A stretch of DNA of 64,000 bases from Liolophura sinensis. Lineage: Eukaryota > Mollusca > Polyplacophora > Chitonida > Chitonidae. How positions within the stretch are numbered: the first letter of the stretch is position 1; each line of letters begins with the position of its first letter. The notes below the pieces were generated by a model. That model did no database searches, was not told the DNA's origin, and saw nothing but the letters and a program-made list of their open reading frames with translations. Shown here one piece after another: positions 28,401-41,900 of the stretch. The stretch lies in contig NC_088295.1 in assembly GCF_032854445.1 (NCBI RefSeq), positions 10,095,385-10,159,384 on the forward strand, given 5' to 3'. Made by a program: the position numbers and the translations under genes.

Positions 28401-29065
28401 ACCTGGTACTAGAGGACAGCTCAGATTTGATTTCCTACATGCTTTAGTTTGTTTGTTGTCTTGTAGCTTTTATTGTTTTTATTTGTTTTGTATTATTTCC
28501 GCCATATTCACGTCAGGCAATCTGATCAGCTAGTCCTGGCTGTTATGAAATACACGTATAATGCGACTGGAAAATGCCGCCCAAAACTTTGAGGTGGTAC
28601 ATTTGCGCATCCAGCCTTTACCGTTCGTCCATCATGTCCACCCTCAGGCAGCACAATGTCTAAACAACCTGGCGGAGAATGGAAAACTCCCCGCACTCTC
28701 CTGCAGTAGCCATAGACAGAAAGGTGGTAAATACGCCACACAAGAAAAACTCATCAGCAGTATACAATGGCAATCACATAAATTCTCACACCATCTACTT
28801 CAGTATAATTGTCATCTATATAATTGCTGCAAAAAGTGAGATGGACCAAAGTGGATTTTCATTAAGTGGTGTGTCAATGCGGTTCTGTAACTTTAGCAGT
28901 AAATAACAGTATCTTGTGGCATCACATCATCGGTAACGTCATTTACGAAGACATAGAAGTATTGTAGATGTACGTAATAGAAGCTTGGAATACCTAAAAG
29001 GATGCGAATAAAGCCTTCAGCCGTACCATACTGGAGATAGCTGAGCTATAAGTGAGATCATCATC
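28401..29065. other. Non-coding, no feature recognised
   Basis: Short overlapping frames at 28526-28839 on both strands have no recognised homology. Confidence 0.4.
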
Positions 29066-29084
29066 ATTCATAATTATATGTGGA

Positions 29085-29410
29085 CGAAGCATTCCCCACC
29101 CTGATTCCTTTGCATTGTTTTAATATTATTGTATGCTAAATGTGATGACAACACAGCATTTTTAGTAATTCTAGACCACTAACATCTAATTGTTAATTAC
29201 AATAACATCCCTGTATTTTTATACCTAACTCTGTTTAAGCCACGGTGGTAGGGGGCATGTAATTTGCTGCCGTTTAAGCATTTACATGAACAGTTAGAAT
29301 AAACCATGACGGAGGTAAATTGACAAGAGACCGTATTTCACCGGTTACGTGTGACCACTCGTCGCTGCTCTCGTTTTAGTCTCTAAGCTGTACGTCTTTA
29401 ATTATAATTA
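29085..29410 (+). repeat. 353-bp repeat family, copy 5
   Basis: Preceded by the end of another unit (GCATTCCCCACCCTGATTCC), then GATGACAACACAGCATTTTT, GAACAGTTAGAATAAACC, GTCGCTGCTCTCGTTTTAG. Best preserved copy together with copy 1. Confidence 0.85.
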
Positions 29411-31264
29411 CTATACATGATGATACAGTGGGGAGTGTAAACCTTTAGTGGAATGATTCAGTTTTGCAGGGAACCTTTATGAGCAGAAGTGGAATCTCGT
29501 CCACGAGTTAAACACTGCTATTTCAGTATTATCTAAGAGAGAATATTAAGGTTGTCCGGCGCATAACCAACTTTCGCAAAGCCAGGCCCATAAATCTAAA
29601 CATCGCGGACGTTACTAATCCACTATAATGTTGCTGCTTCCCATTTAAATCACAAAGGCTTACACAAAATTGGCCAAATATAAACGACATCTTTAACGAC
29701 TTGTGATAACTTGTATTCCATGAACATAATTACACACTGGCGGTATGAGGGTAAGAAGGACCGGAAGCAAGAGAGGCAGCGCTAATCCCTAACACTATTA
29801 ACGTTCAGGAGAAAACAAGATCCTCCTTTTTTGCGATAATTCAATCTGACTTGCCCGATGGTGTTCAGCCAGAAAATCTGCATTTGCATACATCTTCAAT
29901 TACCCTGGTCAAAGCGATGTGATGATTTACTTTGCGAAAAACCATGGTTTGGACTCGGGGGAAAGAAAGGAATATGGCCACTGTGCCAATTACTTTCTGC
30001 TTCACCTTTCCGAATTTCCTTTTAAGCACAAAAAGGTGAAGACGTATTGGACACCCGGAGCACCGCGGAATCTGCCCGAGTATTAAGGCTAGTCCATCGC
30101 TTCTGTGAGATGGCTGCTTCCTTTCCAAGCCTCACCACATAACGACTGGATATTACCCCAAAGGCGCTTTGCTCACCCAGTATTAACCACGGCGCCACCA
30201 GTTTCCTCTAATGAAGATCTGTTTCCAGATCGACCCTGCTGTACTACTACTATAGCAGAAACTTCGAATTCTGCCACAGATATTGGCCCGCGGACGCCAA
30301 AGGCGTCACACAGTCCCATGTCGTCATACATCACCTCAGCACACCCAGTGTTCACTTATAACCGCCTCTTCTTTTCTAACTCAATACTGCGGACATCTGT
30401 TTGACGGGACGCTCAAACATACCCGGGATTCTATCCTGCAAATACCCTCAGCTCTGCACACTCCCCCATGACCCCAAATATGACCTAATCATTAGTTTGC
30501 ATTGATATATTCATAGAAATGCCCCTGGTTTGTCCACCCGGCATAACTTCGATAATTTCTGGATGGTCTCATACCTAATTGATACCGAGTCCCTCACGGG
30601 TCGCCAGCCACTGGCAGGATTGTGGTACAGCCACAATAATACACTGGCACCCTGACCACAATATAGGCTCTCCCACTCGGACAGACACTGACGAAATTAA
30701 TTACCCTAATGTAATCCATACTAATCCAATACAGGTCCATGCTAATGAAATACAGTTATAGTGTATGCTGTACAGTAAGTGTATGATTCGCAAAACGACA
30801 TCCAGAGAACATTGAGGAAACCAGCCCCAGTGAATACTACTGCAAGTAATTATCCAATTGCGAGCAGCTGTCACAACACAGACAAAAACAAAACAGTAAA
30901 AGAAAGCACTGGCACAGATTCTGCACCCATCACTATTACTTACAACTATGTCTTGTATTACTGACTTTAGCAAGGTTTGCATGAAAAAAGACACATAGCA
31001 AGAATATCTCATTTGCTTATGTGGAAAGGCTATGTTGGTGATCCCAATTTTTGAACGTTAAGCATGTGACACCAATGAAAAAAAAAGATGTAACTTACTT
31101 TCTGAGCAATGTCATATAAATAATACTGCCAGTAGAAAATGTTAAAACATGTAGTCTCAGCTACATGTAAATGTATTTCGGAGACTTTGATGAATCAATG
31201 GGCTCAAGTTTGGTTCTCAGCATATGCACAAGATCACATCCAACAAACGGGGTCAAAGGCCAAT
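29411..31264. other. Non-coding, no feature recognised
   Basis: 29860-30470 is somewhat GC-richer and holds open frames on both strands, none matching a family that I recognise. It could be a decayed transposon or a non-coding transcript. Confidence 0.4.
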
Positions 31265-31267
31265 GCA

Positions 31268-31338
31268 GCTCAGGCTTGTTTGGCTCTGGCTGCTTTGGCT
31301 CTGGTTAGTTTAGCGCTGGCTGGTTTGGCTCTGGCTTC
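31268..31338. repeat. Short tandem repeat, GGCTCTGGCT-type
   Basis: TTTGGCTCTGGCTGCTTTGG and close variants repeat about four times. Confidence 0.75.
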
Positions 31339-31599
31339 CAGTCAAGATGATTGCCTCGCATCATGTCTATAGTGTGGTCACTGACATATCAGTGAAAAAC
31401 TTTTCAGTACATTTGCAAATCACAAATCACATAAATAAACAAATTAAATGTATTTCCTTTCGCAGGGATTTTATTCTTGTATATTATATCAGCCTTTTTT
31501 CATTGGTGACTTCATCAATTTATTCCAAGGCAATGAACACATTCCCGGTGTCCTTCTCACTTCCTGAACAATTTAACCAAAATGATACTGTTCAGTTTT

Positions 31600-32608
31600 C
31601 ATGACAACACTGTCAGTGTATCTCTAACATGCTGTTTTTCCAGTTCAGGATGGCACAGTCTGGTTATCTCTTACATGGTGTTTTCCCCAGTTCAGGATTT
31701 TATTGTCAGTGTATCTCTAACATGCTGTTTTTCCAGTTCAAGATGGCAGAGTCTGGGTATCTCTCCCATGATGTTGCCCCAGTTCAGGATGGCACAGTCA
31801 GGGTATCTGTCACATGGTGTTTTCCAATTCAGGATGGCACTGCCTTAACATCTCACACAGTGTTTTCCAGTTCAAGGTGGCACAATCTGGTTATCTCTCA
31901 CATGGTGTTTTCCAGTTCAGGATGGCACAATCTGGTTATCTCTCATATGGTGTTTTTTTTCCAGTTCAGGATGACACTGCTTGGGTATCTCTCATTTGGT
32001 CTTTCCCAGATCAGAATGGCACAGTCTGGGTATCTCTCACATGGGGCTTTTCCCCCCCCAAGCAGTTTTTCCAGCTCAAGTTGACCCTGCCTGTTTATCC
32101 CTTACATGTTTCTTAACATTCCAGCTCAGACAGACAGCACCTGGGTATCCCTTAAATGGTTTATCATTCCAGCTCAGGTTGACATTGCGTGGGTATCCCT
32201 TATATGGTTTATCATTCCAGCTCAGGTTTATCATTCCAGCTCAGGTTGACATTGCGTGGGTATCCCTTATATGGTTTATCATTCCAGCTCAGGTTGACAT
32301 TGCGTGGGTATCCCTTACATGGTTTATCATTCCAGCTCAGGTTGACATTGCGTGGGTACCCCTTATATGGTTTTAACATTCCAGCTCAGGTTTATCATTC
32401 CAGCTCAGGTTGACATTGCGTGGGTACCCCTTATATGGTTTTAACATTCCAGCTCAGGTTTATCATTCCAGCTCAGGTTGACATTGCGTGGGTACCCCTT
32501 ATATGGTTTTAACATTCCAGCTCAGGTTTATCATTCCAGCTCAGGTTGACATTGCGTGGGTATCCCTTACATGGTTTTAACATTCCAGTTCATGATGACA
32601 CTGAGTTT
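31600..32608. repeat. Minisatellite at the ENGASE 3' end (45-, 48- and 67-bp units)
   Basis: Left part: 45-bp units beginning TTCCAGTTCAGGATGGCACA (for example, starts 45 bp apart at 31866 and 31911). Right part from about 32100: 48-bp units with CATTCCAGCTCAGGTTGACA, several with a 19-bp extra piece giving 67-bp composite units. The last, diverged unit (from 32583) includes the ENGASE stop codon and final codons. Confidence 0.95.
31698..31703 (-). promoter_or_regulatory. Candidate ENGASE poly(A) signal
   Basis: AATAAA on the minus strand, beyond the array that follows the stop codon. Another lies at 31475-31470. If either is used, the 3' UTR would contain the whole minisatellite. Only the hexamer supports this. 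Confidence 0.2.
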
Positions 32609-32994
32609 GGCAGCTGTATCACCGAACACTTTGAGAGGGAAGGGAGAAATCCTGTTTTCACCACAGGCTGAACTAAGAGGGACTGAATAATTTGGTCATG
32701 TAGTACAAACCCTGATCCAGATGTAGACTTCACACAGAAGGAACAGCTTACTGAGTGACCAAGAAGAGTCCAGTCATGGAGAGCTGTAGCACAGTCTGAC
32801 ATGCAAAGCTTTTGGTCTGACCCAAACACATTGAAGTAGTCCACACCCCTGGGATCTGTGACTGCCCAGGAGAGCCAAGCCTTCTTCACACAGGACTTTC
32901 CTTTCGCACTGCCACCTGTGACCTCAGGGCAGGGGGTGAATGTTAACTGCTTTACAGCAGGAAAGTCCTCCTGACAGCTGCTCAGTGGGAGAAT
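32590..32994 (-). CDS. ENGASE: ENGASE exon 12 (terminal, with stop)
   Basis: Acceptor CTTGTTTTCACAG|A. 134 codons and TGA at 32592-32590. Contains KKAWLSWAVTDPRGVDYFNV and ends QPVVKTGFLPSLSKCSVIQL, NSVSS; this mirrors VEPVPKEGF....W..A.LLYS at the human C-terminus. The final 25 or so bases resemble the adjacent minisatellite unit, so the last few residues may be recently acquired. Confidence 0.92.
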   Translation of the reverse strand: MLPLSSCQEDFPAVKQLTFTPCPEVTGGSAKGKSCVKKAWLSWAVTDPRGVDYFNVFGSDQKLCMSDCATALHDWTLLGHSVSCSFCVKSTSGSGFVLHDQIIQSLLVQPVVKTGFLPSLSKCSVIQLPNSVSS

Positions 32995-35900
32995 CTGTGA
33001 AAACAAGAAACCTGCCATAAAAATTTGAACCAGAATTTAGATATCTATGTGCAGATAATCAGTAAACATGCTGTAAATTAGCATCATTATTGTATTCACT
33101 GCACACTTTTGGTGTTTCTGTCCTAATAAAAATGATCATTCAAAGTCATCTTGGCCAATTAAGAAAAAAACAAAAAACACTGTATACTTGGTCTCTTTGG
33201 TGTCTTATTGACAAAGCAAATGGAATTCTACTGTTTACACATTTCTGTGGAGGTGTGACAACAGGCATAGATTAAAGTAAACCTGGCTTAAATTTATTTG
33301 TCTTTGATACCTTATTTATACTGTTAGAGGCTGGCACTGATATTTTGTTCCCATTCTACTTTTCCCCAGTTCTTATCCTTCTTCCTTCCCTCTTTAGTGG
33401 TAACAGTAATGAGCACTTCATCACAGCAGCCTAACCTGCTTTATGGTGACCCCTTACCTGTAACATCCCTAATAAGGCAGCCACGTGACCTCCCTCTATA
33501 CTCTGTATCCCTACACCTACGCTTTCTATGACTGTCTTGGCATCTGGCTTGTTAAACAGGAAATAACTGAAAGATAAAAGAAAAATGAAATTGAAACTGG
33601 AACACTCTTTCTAAGTGACTGCCCTGATTCAAGTTTGATGTAAACATTACCAGTAAAGTACCATTAATACTGATTGTAAGTGACTCTCTCTGAACCAGTG
33701 GTATTCCGGTTTCAGTGAGCTCTGATGCTTATGTGGGTAGACAATACTGTCTTACAACTACAGTGTATTGCTTGTATGGTTGACAATAAGCAGTCGACAG
33801 CGGTCGATATCTGTATGTCACACGTGGGAACGTCTGTCAGTAGCTTACAGTAGTTTACATCGATAAACCAAGGTTTCCTCCACCCAAAAAGCTGACCACC
33901 ATACAATAAATGAAAACTTCTTCAGCATGGCATAAACAAATACACTACACTGCACCTTGTTTTCCATCCATCTTTTTCGGGCTGACACTTCCCCAATACA
34001 GGGAGAATAACTTGGAGCTGCTCACTGCTGAGTGGATGACACAAAACAACATCACTCTCCATTGTTGTTGGTTTTTCCCTGGACTGTGATAAAGGTACCA
34101 GATTGAAAGTCTGCTGAACATTTCCCTTCCTCATGCTCATTTCCAAGAAAACTTCACAGTCTGTTGTCTCAGATTTCCAGGATAATGACACAATGATGGA
34201 TTCAGCCAGCTCAATGTTTGTTTGAAATAAGCTGTGAAACAGAAAAGGCACCATTTCTAACTTCAAACCCTGTAAAAGACAGCTATACACTAGAGAGTAA
34301 AAGTTAATCTGTGTATTTGCCCTTCTTTTCTTTTCAAAGCAGACAATATTTAATGGACTATTGATAGCTAAAATTACTTGTGCTTTCACTTTATACTTGT
34401 ATCATTTCTCCCTAATACATTATGTTCAGCAGGATAGGTTTACCTTTATGATGATACATGTAGCACTAAACATTAATATGTTGTCTTCTTGTAACATTTA
34501 CAGCAGGTGTGCAAACTATCAGGTGAAGAGAAGTGGTTCTTCCATTGTCGGAGAACAATTCCCTCGCCCGGGAAGCTAATCACTATCATCTACATGAGCA
34601 TTATATAAGTAAATATATAAATAAATATTCATTATCTAAACAACTTACTTGTAACACTTGCTGCACCTGGCATCTGTCATGTGACAGTCTAGTCTCAAAC
34701 AACTGCCTCCACGGAAAGCGTTTTCAGTACAAAGGGAGGCAACTACCACATTCGCTTGCTTATGGGCTAAATTATCCCCCTTGAACTCCTCACAGCCTTC
34801 GGGCAACTGCAGACTTTGAAGTCCCAAGTTAAACCAAGGTTTAGCTGACATTTTCTACAACAAACATTTCATGAATAATCAGAAATGCTCCTTAATTTAA
34901 TGTGACAATATACAAAAAAGGTATTATAAAACAGTGAATACAAAAAGAATCATCCGGTTTTTTTTCTGTAAAGTTGCAAATGTTTTAAATTTACAATACC
35001 AACAATGTCTTAATGTATTGCAGAAAAAGTGATTAAAAGGATAAACTTCACCCTCAAATTTTCCAAAACTTGATAAACCCATTTCAAACTATAAACTTTT
35101 ATCAAAATTTCATTTTTGAATGGACAACCATTAGAAATGCCGATTTACAAATATTTGAATAAATGGACTCACTCTGTTGATAACCCTAAAAACCATCATT
35201 TACAAAAACAATTGTGGGTCAACCAATTTATAAAATTTTGTGAAAGTGGACACAGACAAAAGGCCTGTGACCACTTACGTCACATGACTGATGGGTTAAT
35301 GGTTGTGGTTTTATTTGAGGGAGAGGGGAGATGTTGTGGTATGTACATGGCTAGTTACCATGATCCTGATTAGATAACAAGACTTAATCCTCTATCAAAT
35401 GGATATCAACTGAAGTGTATAAATCCAGTTACCTGACCATTGAGGAAGTATGCCTTTCCAAAGCCTTGACAAAAATGACTGCAGACAGGGAGGTCCGTAA
35501 GGCACCTGGTATGGCAACAGTCCTCCAGCATTTTCCAAAACCTGTAGCAAACAGAAAGCGTAAGAAATGGCCATGACTATAGAAATGAAACATTACCGGG
35601 GTAAGGTATGGTAAATACCCTGTATTCAAATAAGGGTTCAATCAGAAATGTTTTAGACTTTGTCACACCTGTCAATATATGGCTTCAAATCTAAAATAGC
35701 TAACTTGCATGTTTTTTTTTTAATTATAAGTAATTTATTTAGGGCTAAAAATAACACTTTTATTCAGATAATAATTTTTTTCAAGGTTAAAACACTGATA
35801 CTAAATGAGGGACAGGACGTTTGATAACTCACTTGTTATTATTGGCAGTGAAGTCCTCCTTAGGTAAACATTGATATGTCCATCCCTGAGCAAACAAGGC

Positions 35901-38900
35901 CAGAGACAGATCACGGGCACGAGCTGCTTCAACTGCCTGAAAATATTAAAGATCAATCACATGCAAACTTACAACATCTTTGAGATAACAATACACGGAG
36001 TTTACTCACATGTAAAGTTTTTATATATGCCAGCATATTTCTACAACTAGCACTAAATCATAAAGTCTATGAGGCTACTACTTTTAATTTTTATTGCAAA
36101 TTTTTTTCAGTCACGGAATGGAAAGATTTCTATAAAATTGCCCCCCCCCCCCCCCAATATATATATTAATCATGAAACTACAAGCATATGGTACATGTGA
36201 GAGTAAGACAGATTTAGCTGCTAAAATATACAGTAATAAAGTGACAACTTGTAATAGACATGTATGTTTGTGGAAAACTGAAAGTCTGTGACTTTCGTAA
36301 GGAACGTAATAAATTCCCACTTGGAGGTACGTACTTTTGTAAATTTCATGTACTCTCATTCCTAAGGTCATAGTTTACCTCTGTATGTCAAGGTCTTGCA
36401 TGTATTTCATGCAAAGAAATGTTAGTCATAATTAAACTTAGCATTTATGCAGGCAATAATCATGTCACATGCAATCGTGTGCTATCGAGTGCGTTTTTCT
36501 TATTATTGTTTATGTTTAGTTTTTTGTATAAAAACTGTCACTTAAAAGTTAATTCGGTAATGAAAATAATGTTTTCCTGCAGTTAGAAGATGGAAATACA
36601 GCTGTTTGAGTTTGTTATATTCATTCAAGCCTAGTCGTGCAGTTTGAATGTATGGTAGCCCGTTTGGAACATATATCTGGAGTTGTAGGTGATTGTTTCA
36701 CGAATTTAAGTTCGCTGATAAATTCACATGGACAGTTATCATTTAATATGATAAATGTCGAGGATAAGTGTATTCATAAAATTACTTTGTCTATAACTAT
36801 AAAAGACATGCGGTAACATAAACGCACCTGAAATATGTTGTGTAACAGTACAGCGTTTGTTAATGTAATGGCAATTCACCCATGTAAAAACAGTTAAGCG
36901 ATTATGTATTCGAGTCGTAATGTAAACTATGGACGATCGATAGCGCTATACTGTTATGACATTAAGCACAGCATCATGATTATAGAAGATCAACAGTGAC
37001 ATGCTGTTGTTATATTAGGTCAAGTTGTTAATTATGGAAGCGTAACTGTAGCACCCGGTCAACACGCACCGACCGGCCGACGTACTGTACGCGATGCTTC
37101 ACATAAGGTTTTGTTTAATGTAATAAATTCCTACTTGCAGGTATTTCCTGCATGTCCTGGAGACTTCAGTCGGCGTTGATTACTTACTTCCAATGAAGAG
37201 CTCCACTAGATCCTTGACAAACAGGTTAAACTCTCGAGTTATTATTTTTATATTTTAGATTTTTCAAATCTATTTTTCACATATTTCATAGCATGTGATT
37301 TGCATGTTAACTGGACCTTTTATTTGTGTAAATGTTGTAAATACGTAGGTGGACTTCACAAAACCGATGTTGGTATTCACATTCCTAAATATTGTCAAAA
37401 TGCTGAAATGAGAGATTCCATGTGTTATACAATAAACTACATGTGCGAATTAATGAGACTTACCTCTGTAGTATTGAACCCCCCTCCGCCCCTGCACCCC
37501 CTGCCAAACACATCCACCCCCACCCACACATCCCATGGACGTCCCCTAGCCTCTGCAAAGGCTTTAGACTGTGCCAAGTTGTCATCTGTCCAGGTATAGT
37601 TCAGGAAGATTCCATCACAGATGTCAAAATACAGACTGAAGGGAAACAAAGGCAGAGACAAGAGAATCAACGTAACCTTCACCACACTTTTCTTCAGCAT
37701 GACCTGCTGGGTTTAATATGCATGTTGGTGTTCTACCACATTGTACGTGGTACACTGTACCACTACTGATAAGGTGTGGTACACACTGATGACAGTCATC
37801 ACATTACACTAGATGGTACTGATGGTATTGTCAAAATATATTGATAAGACTTTTTACACACGACACAAGCAAAGTCAAGAATAAGAGATCAATCTTAGAC
37901 TTCTTTTATTTCATATAAAATGCTGAAACTGAATTCTAAACAAAAGTGTTTTTTTTTAGGGGGGTGGGGGCTTTCCTTTTTAGTTATAATACATGTAGGT
38001 GGTTTGCAATGACAGCCATCTTTGGGGTAAAATTGCGTAATGCGCACTGGGTGTTTCTCGATAGAGACGTCATAAGCTGGGCAGAGGCCCATGACTGGTA
38101 AGGGCATACAATGGACAATATACACAAACTTACCTCAAAGATGGCTGCCATTGCAAACCATCTACTGCACTGTATCTTGCGATACATGTAACTGATAAGC
38201 AAGTCATATATCATTGTGAGAGGAAAACTCATTCTGCCCTCTATATAACAGGGAATAGATGCACCATACCCATTAGTGTAGCAAGGCTGTAGTTAATAAG
38301 AATATGTTTTAGCTATCACCACTACCCAAACTTTTTGTTGCCCTATATTGTAGATTGAAGAGGAAATTTATTTCTTTCTTTATTTTATATTTATTTATTT
38401 ATTTGATTGATGTTTTATGCTGTACTCAAGAATATTTCACTTATACAACGGCGACAAGAATTATGGTGGCAGGAAACTGGGCAGAGTCCAGGGCAAACCC
38501 ACAACCATCCACAGGTTACTAGCAGACCTTCCCATGTACGGCCAGAGAGGAAGCTAGCCTAAGTTGCACTTGAACTCACAGCGACCACATTGGTCAGAGG
38601 CTCCTGGGTCATTACGCTGCGCTTGCACGCTAATCAACTGAGCCACGAAGGCCCCCGACACCGATATACATCAGTGATAAGTTCATTAACACAAGACTTC
38701 CAGGGTCAAAAGTCTCATTCTTCACACACAACACCCCACCAACAGTAGGCAAACCTGCACTAATGTCATCAGGTAATTTGATCACAATTTATAGTGAGGA
38801 TGTTGCTCAGGAAAGACATCAAACTTTAATGTACAAGTAAACTCATAACTGAATGTTTACATTTCATACAATCTTGATTACCAACACCTTTAGCTCCAAC

Positions 38901-41900
38901 AGTTTTTTTCATGATAAAAGATGTTGCGCAATCTCACCTGTTCCGGTCATTGAGCGCATTTTGCCATTCTAGTTCCCCAGTACTGGTGACACTATCGTAC
39001 CAGATGACTGTCCCATGGGGCAGAGAAGACCGTGTGCTCTCTGTTAGTTTCTCCACAAACTTTACCAGCAGATCTATCTTAGACGTCTACAACAAAAACA
39101 TCAGGTAACCATAAACTTACAATTTGTTTGCATAAGTCATTAATTTTTATTTCCACATGTCATAATTTCTATTTAACATCCTGCGAGTAAATACCAGTAT
39201 CTTGAAAGAGCAAGACTAAATTTAAATTTTTAGAAGAAAACAAAAACTCTAATTCTAATTCTATATATTGTTATATTCCACCTGAAGATTTGAACTTTCA
39301 TTCTATTTTCAGATTTTCTTATTAAATACCTCTTCTTGAACTTCTCACCAGTTAAAACTACCACTTCAGGTTAATCATACATGAATTCTCCATCTAGAGT
39401 GCTCCTGTCATATCACATTTGCACACTTCTACACGTGTGAATACGAGAAGATATTAAAATAGTTGGTACAGTTCATCCTCCACTTTTCTTGACGAATGTT
39501 TATAATAGGGCAGTATAGAGACAGTTAAAATGGTAACACCACCCCCCCCCCCCCCCACCTCCCCACTACCTATTCTGTGTTTTCAACGAGTCCTAAGGCT
39601 CCCCAGGCACACTTTCACAACTTTCAGAACTCCTTAGAGCCCTCCCTCACCAACCCCTCCTATACACCCATACACTGTGACACATGTAATAAGCAAGCCT
39701 AATCTTAGATTCCTCCCCCTCCCCCACACACTATGACACCTGTAATAAGTTGGGCTAAGCTTAGATGCCTCCTCCCCACATACATCTATACACTGTGACA
39801 CCTGCAATAAGCAAGCCTAAGCTTAGATCCCCCCTCCCTCACACACCCATACATTATGACACCCATAATAAGCAAGCCTAAGCTTAGATCCCCCCCGTCC
39901 CTCACACACCCATACATTATGACACCCATAATAAGCAAACCTAAGCTTAGATCCCCCCCGTCCCTCACACACCCATACATTATGACACCCATAATAAGCA
40001 AACCTAGGTTTAGATCCCCCCTCCCTCACACGCCCATACATTATGACACCCATAATAAGCAAGCCTAAGCTTAGATCCCCCCCTCCCTCACATACCCATA
40101 CACTATGGCACCCATAATAAGCAAACCTAAGCTTAGATCCCCCCTCCCTCACACATTATGACACCCATAATAAGCAAGCCTAAGCTTAGATCCCCCCCTC
40201 CCTCACACACCCATACATTATGACACCCATAATAAGCAAACCTAAGCTTAGATCCCTCCCTCACACACCCATACACTATGACACCCATAATAAGCAAACC
40301 TAAGCTTAGATCCCCCCTCCCTCACACACCCATACATTATTACACCCATAATAAGCAAACCTAAGTTTAGATCCCCCCCCCCTCCCTCACCCATTATGAC
40401 ACCCGTAATAAGCAAGCCTAAGCTTAGATTCCTCCGTTTCCTCCACACACCCATACACTATGACATCTGTGTAATAAGTAAGCCTAAGTTTAGATTCCTC
40501 CGTTTCCTCCACACACCCATACAATGTGACACCTGTGTAATAAGTAAGCCTAAGTTTAGATCGCTCCTCCCCCCATCTACATACCCATACACTGTGACAT
40601 CTGTAATAATTAAGTCTAACCTTAAATCCCTGCTCCTCCCAAGGCACACCCAAACACTGTAACACCTGTAATAAGCAAGCCTAAGCTTAGATTCCTTCGT
40701 CTCCTCCACACACCCATACATTGTGACACCTGTAATAAGCAAGCCTACCTTGAGATCCTCCCTCCCCCCACATACACTATGACACCTGTAATAAGTAAGC
40801 TTAAGCTTAGATCCCTCCTCCACCCACACACCCATAAAACCTGTAACTCACAGATCTACAATACTCACCCCCAAAAAACCTACACTGACACGTAGTATAT
40901 TAGATACCCCTTTGATCATTAGGTCTTGTGCACAGAGTCTAACCTTAGATCCCCCCTCCTCTCCCTACACACCCATTATATAACACCTATAACAAGCAAG
41001 CCTAAGCTTTGATTCTCCTGTCTCCTCCACACACCCATTCACTGTTACACCCGTAGTAAATAATTCTAGCATTAGTTCCCCTCCCCTACACACCCATTCA
41101 CTGTGACACCTGTAATAAATAAGTCTAACCTTTCATCGCCCTCCCCCCACACACCCATACACTGTGGCACCTGTAATAAATAAGTCTAACCTCAGATCCC
41201 CTCTCCCCCACACACTCATACACTGTGACACCTGTAATAAACAAGTCTAACCTTAGATTCCCCTCCCCCACACACTCATACACTATGACACCTGTGATAA
41301 ATAAGTCTAACCTTAGATCTCCCCCTCCCCCACACACCCATAGCACATGTAACAAGCAAGCCTAAGCATTGATTCTTCCGTCTCCTCCACACACCCATAC
41401 ACTGTGACACCTATAATAAATAAGTCTAATCTCAGATCCCCTCTCCCCCACACTCATACACTGTGTGACACCTGTAATAAATAAGTCTAACCGCAGATCC
41501 CCCTCCCCCACACACCCATAACACATGTAATAAGCAAGCCTAAGCTTTGATTCTCCTGTCTCCTCCACACACCCATTCACTGTTACACCCGTAGTAAATA
41601 ATTCTAGCCTTAGTTCCCCTCCCCTACACACCCATACACTGTGACACCTGTAATAAATAAATCTAACCTTAAATCCCCTCTCCCTCACACACCCATACAC
41701 AATGACACCTGTTATAAATAAATCTAACATTAGATCCCTCCTTTCCCACACACATGCACTATGATACCCGTAATAAGCAAGCCAAAGCTTCGTCCCCTCT
41801 CCCAGATACACCCATACACTGTGACACCTGTAATTAGCAAGCTTACGTTTTGATTCATCCTCTTAATGATCTACAATACTCACCCCTAAAACCTACACTC

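Noticed and set aside
30105-30404. 99-codon plus-strand frame and opposite minus-strand frame
   Set aside because: No recognisable domain, and neither has convincing flanking splice sites or homology.
34232-34269. Upstream acceptor for ENGASE exon 10 at 34269
   Set aside because: Joining it to exon 9 shifts the frame and gives an early TGA; the acceptor at 34231 has a better pyrimidine tract and keeps homology.
35116-35373. 85-codon plus-strand frame inside ENGASE intron 8
   Set aside because: Antisense within an intron, no homology recognised; likely chance.
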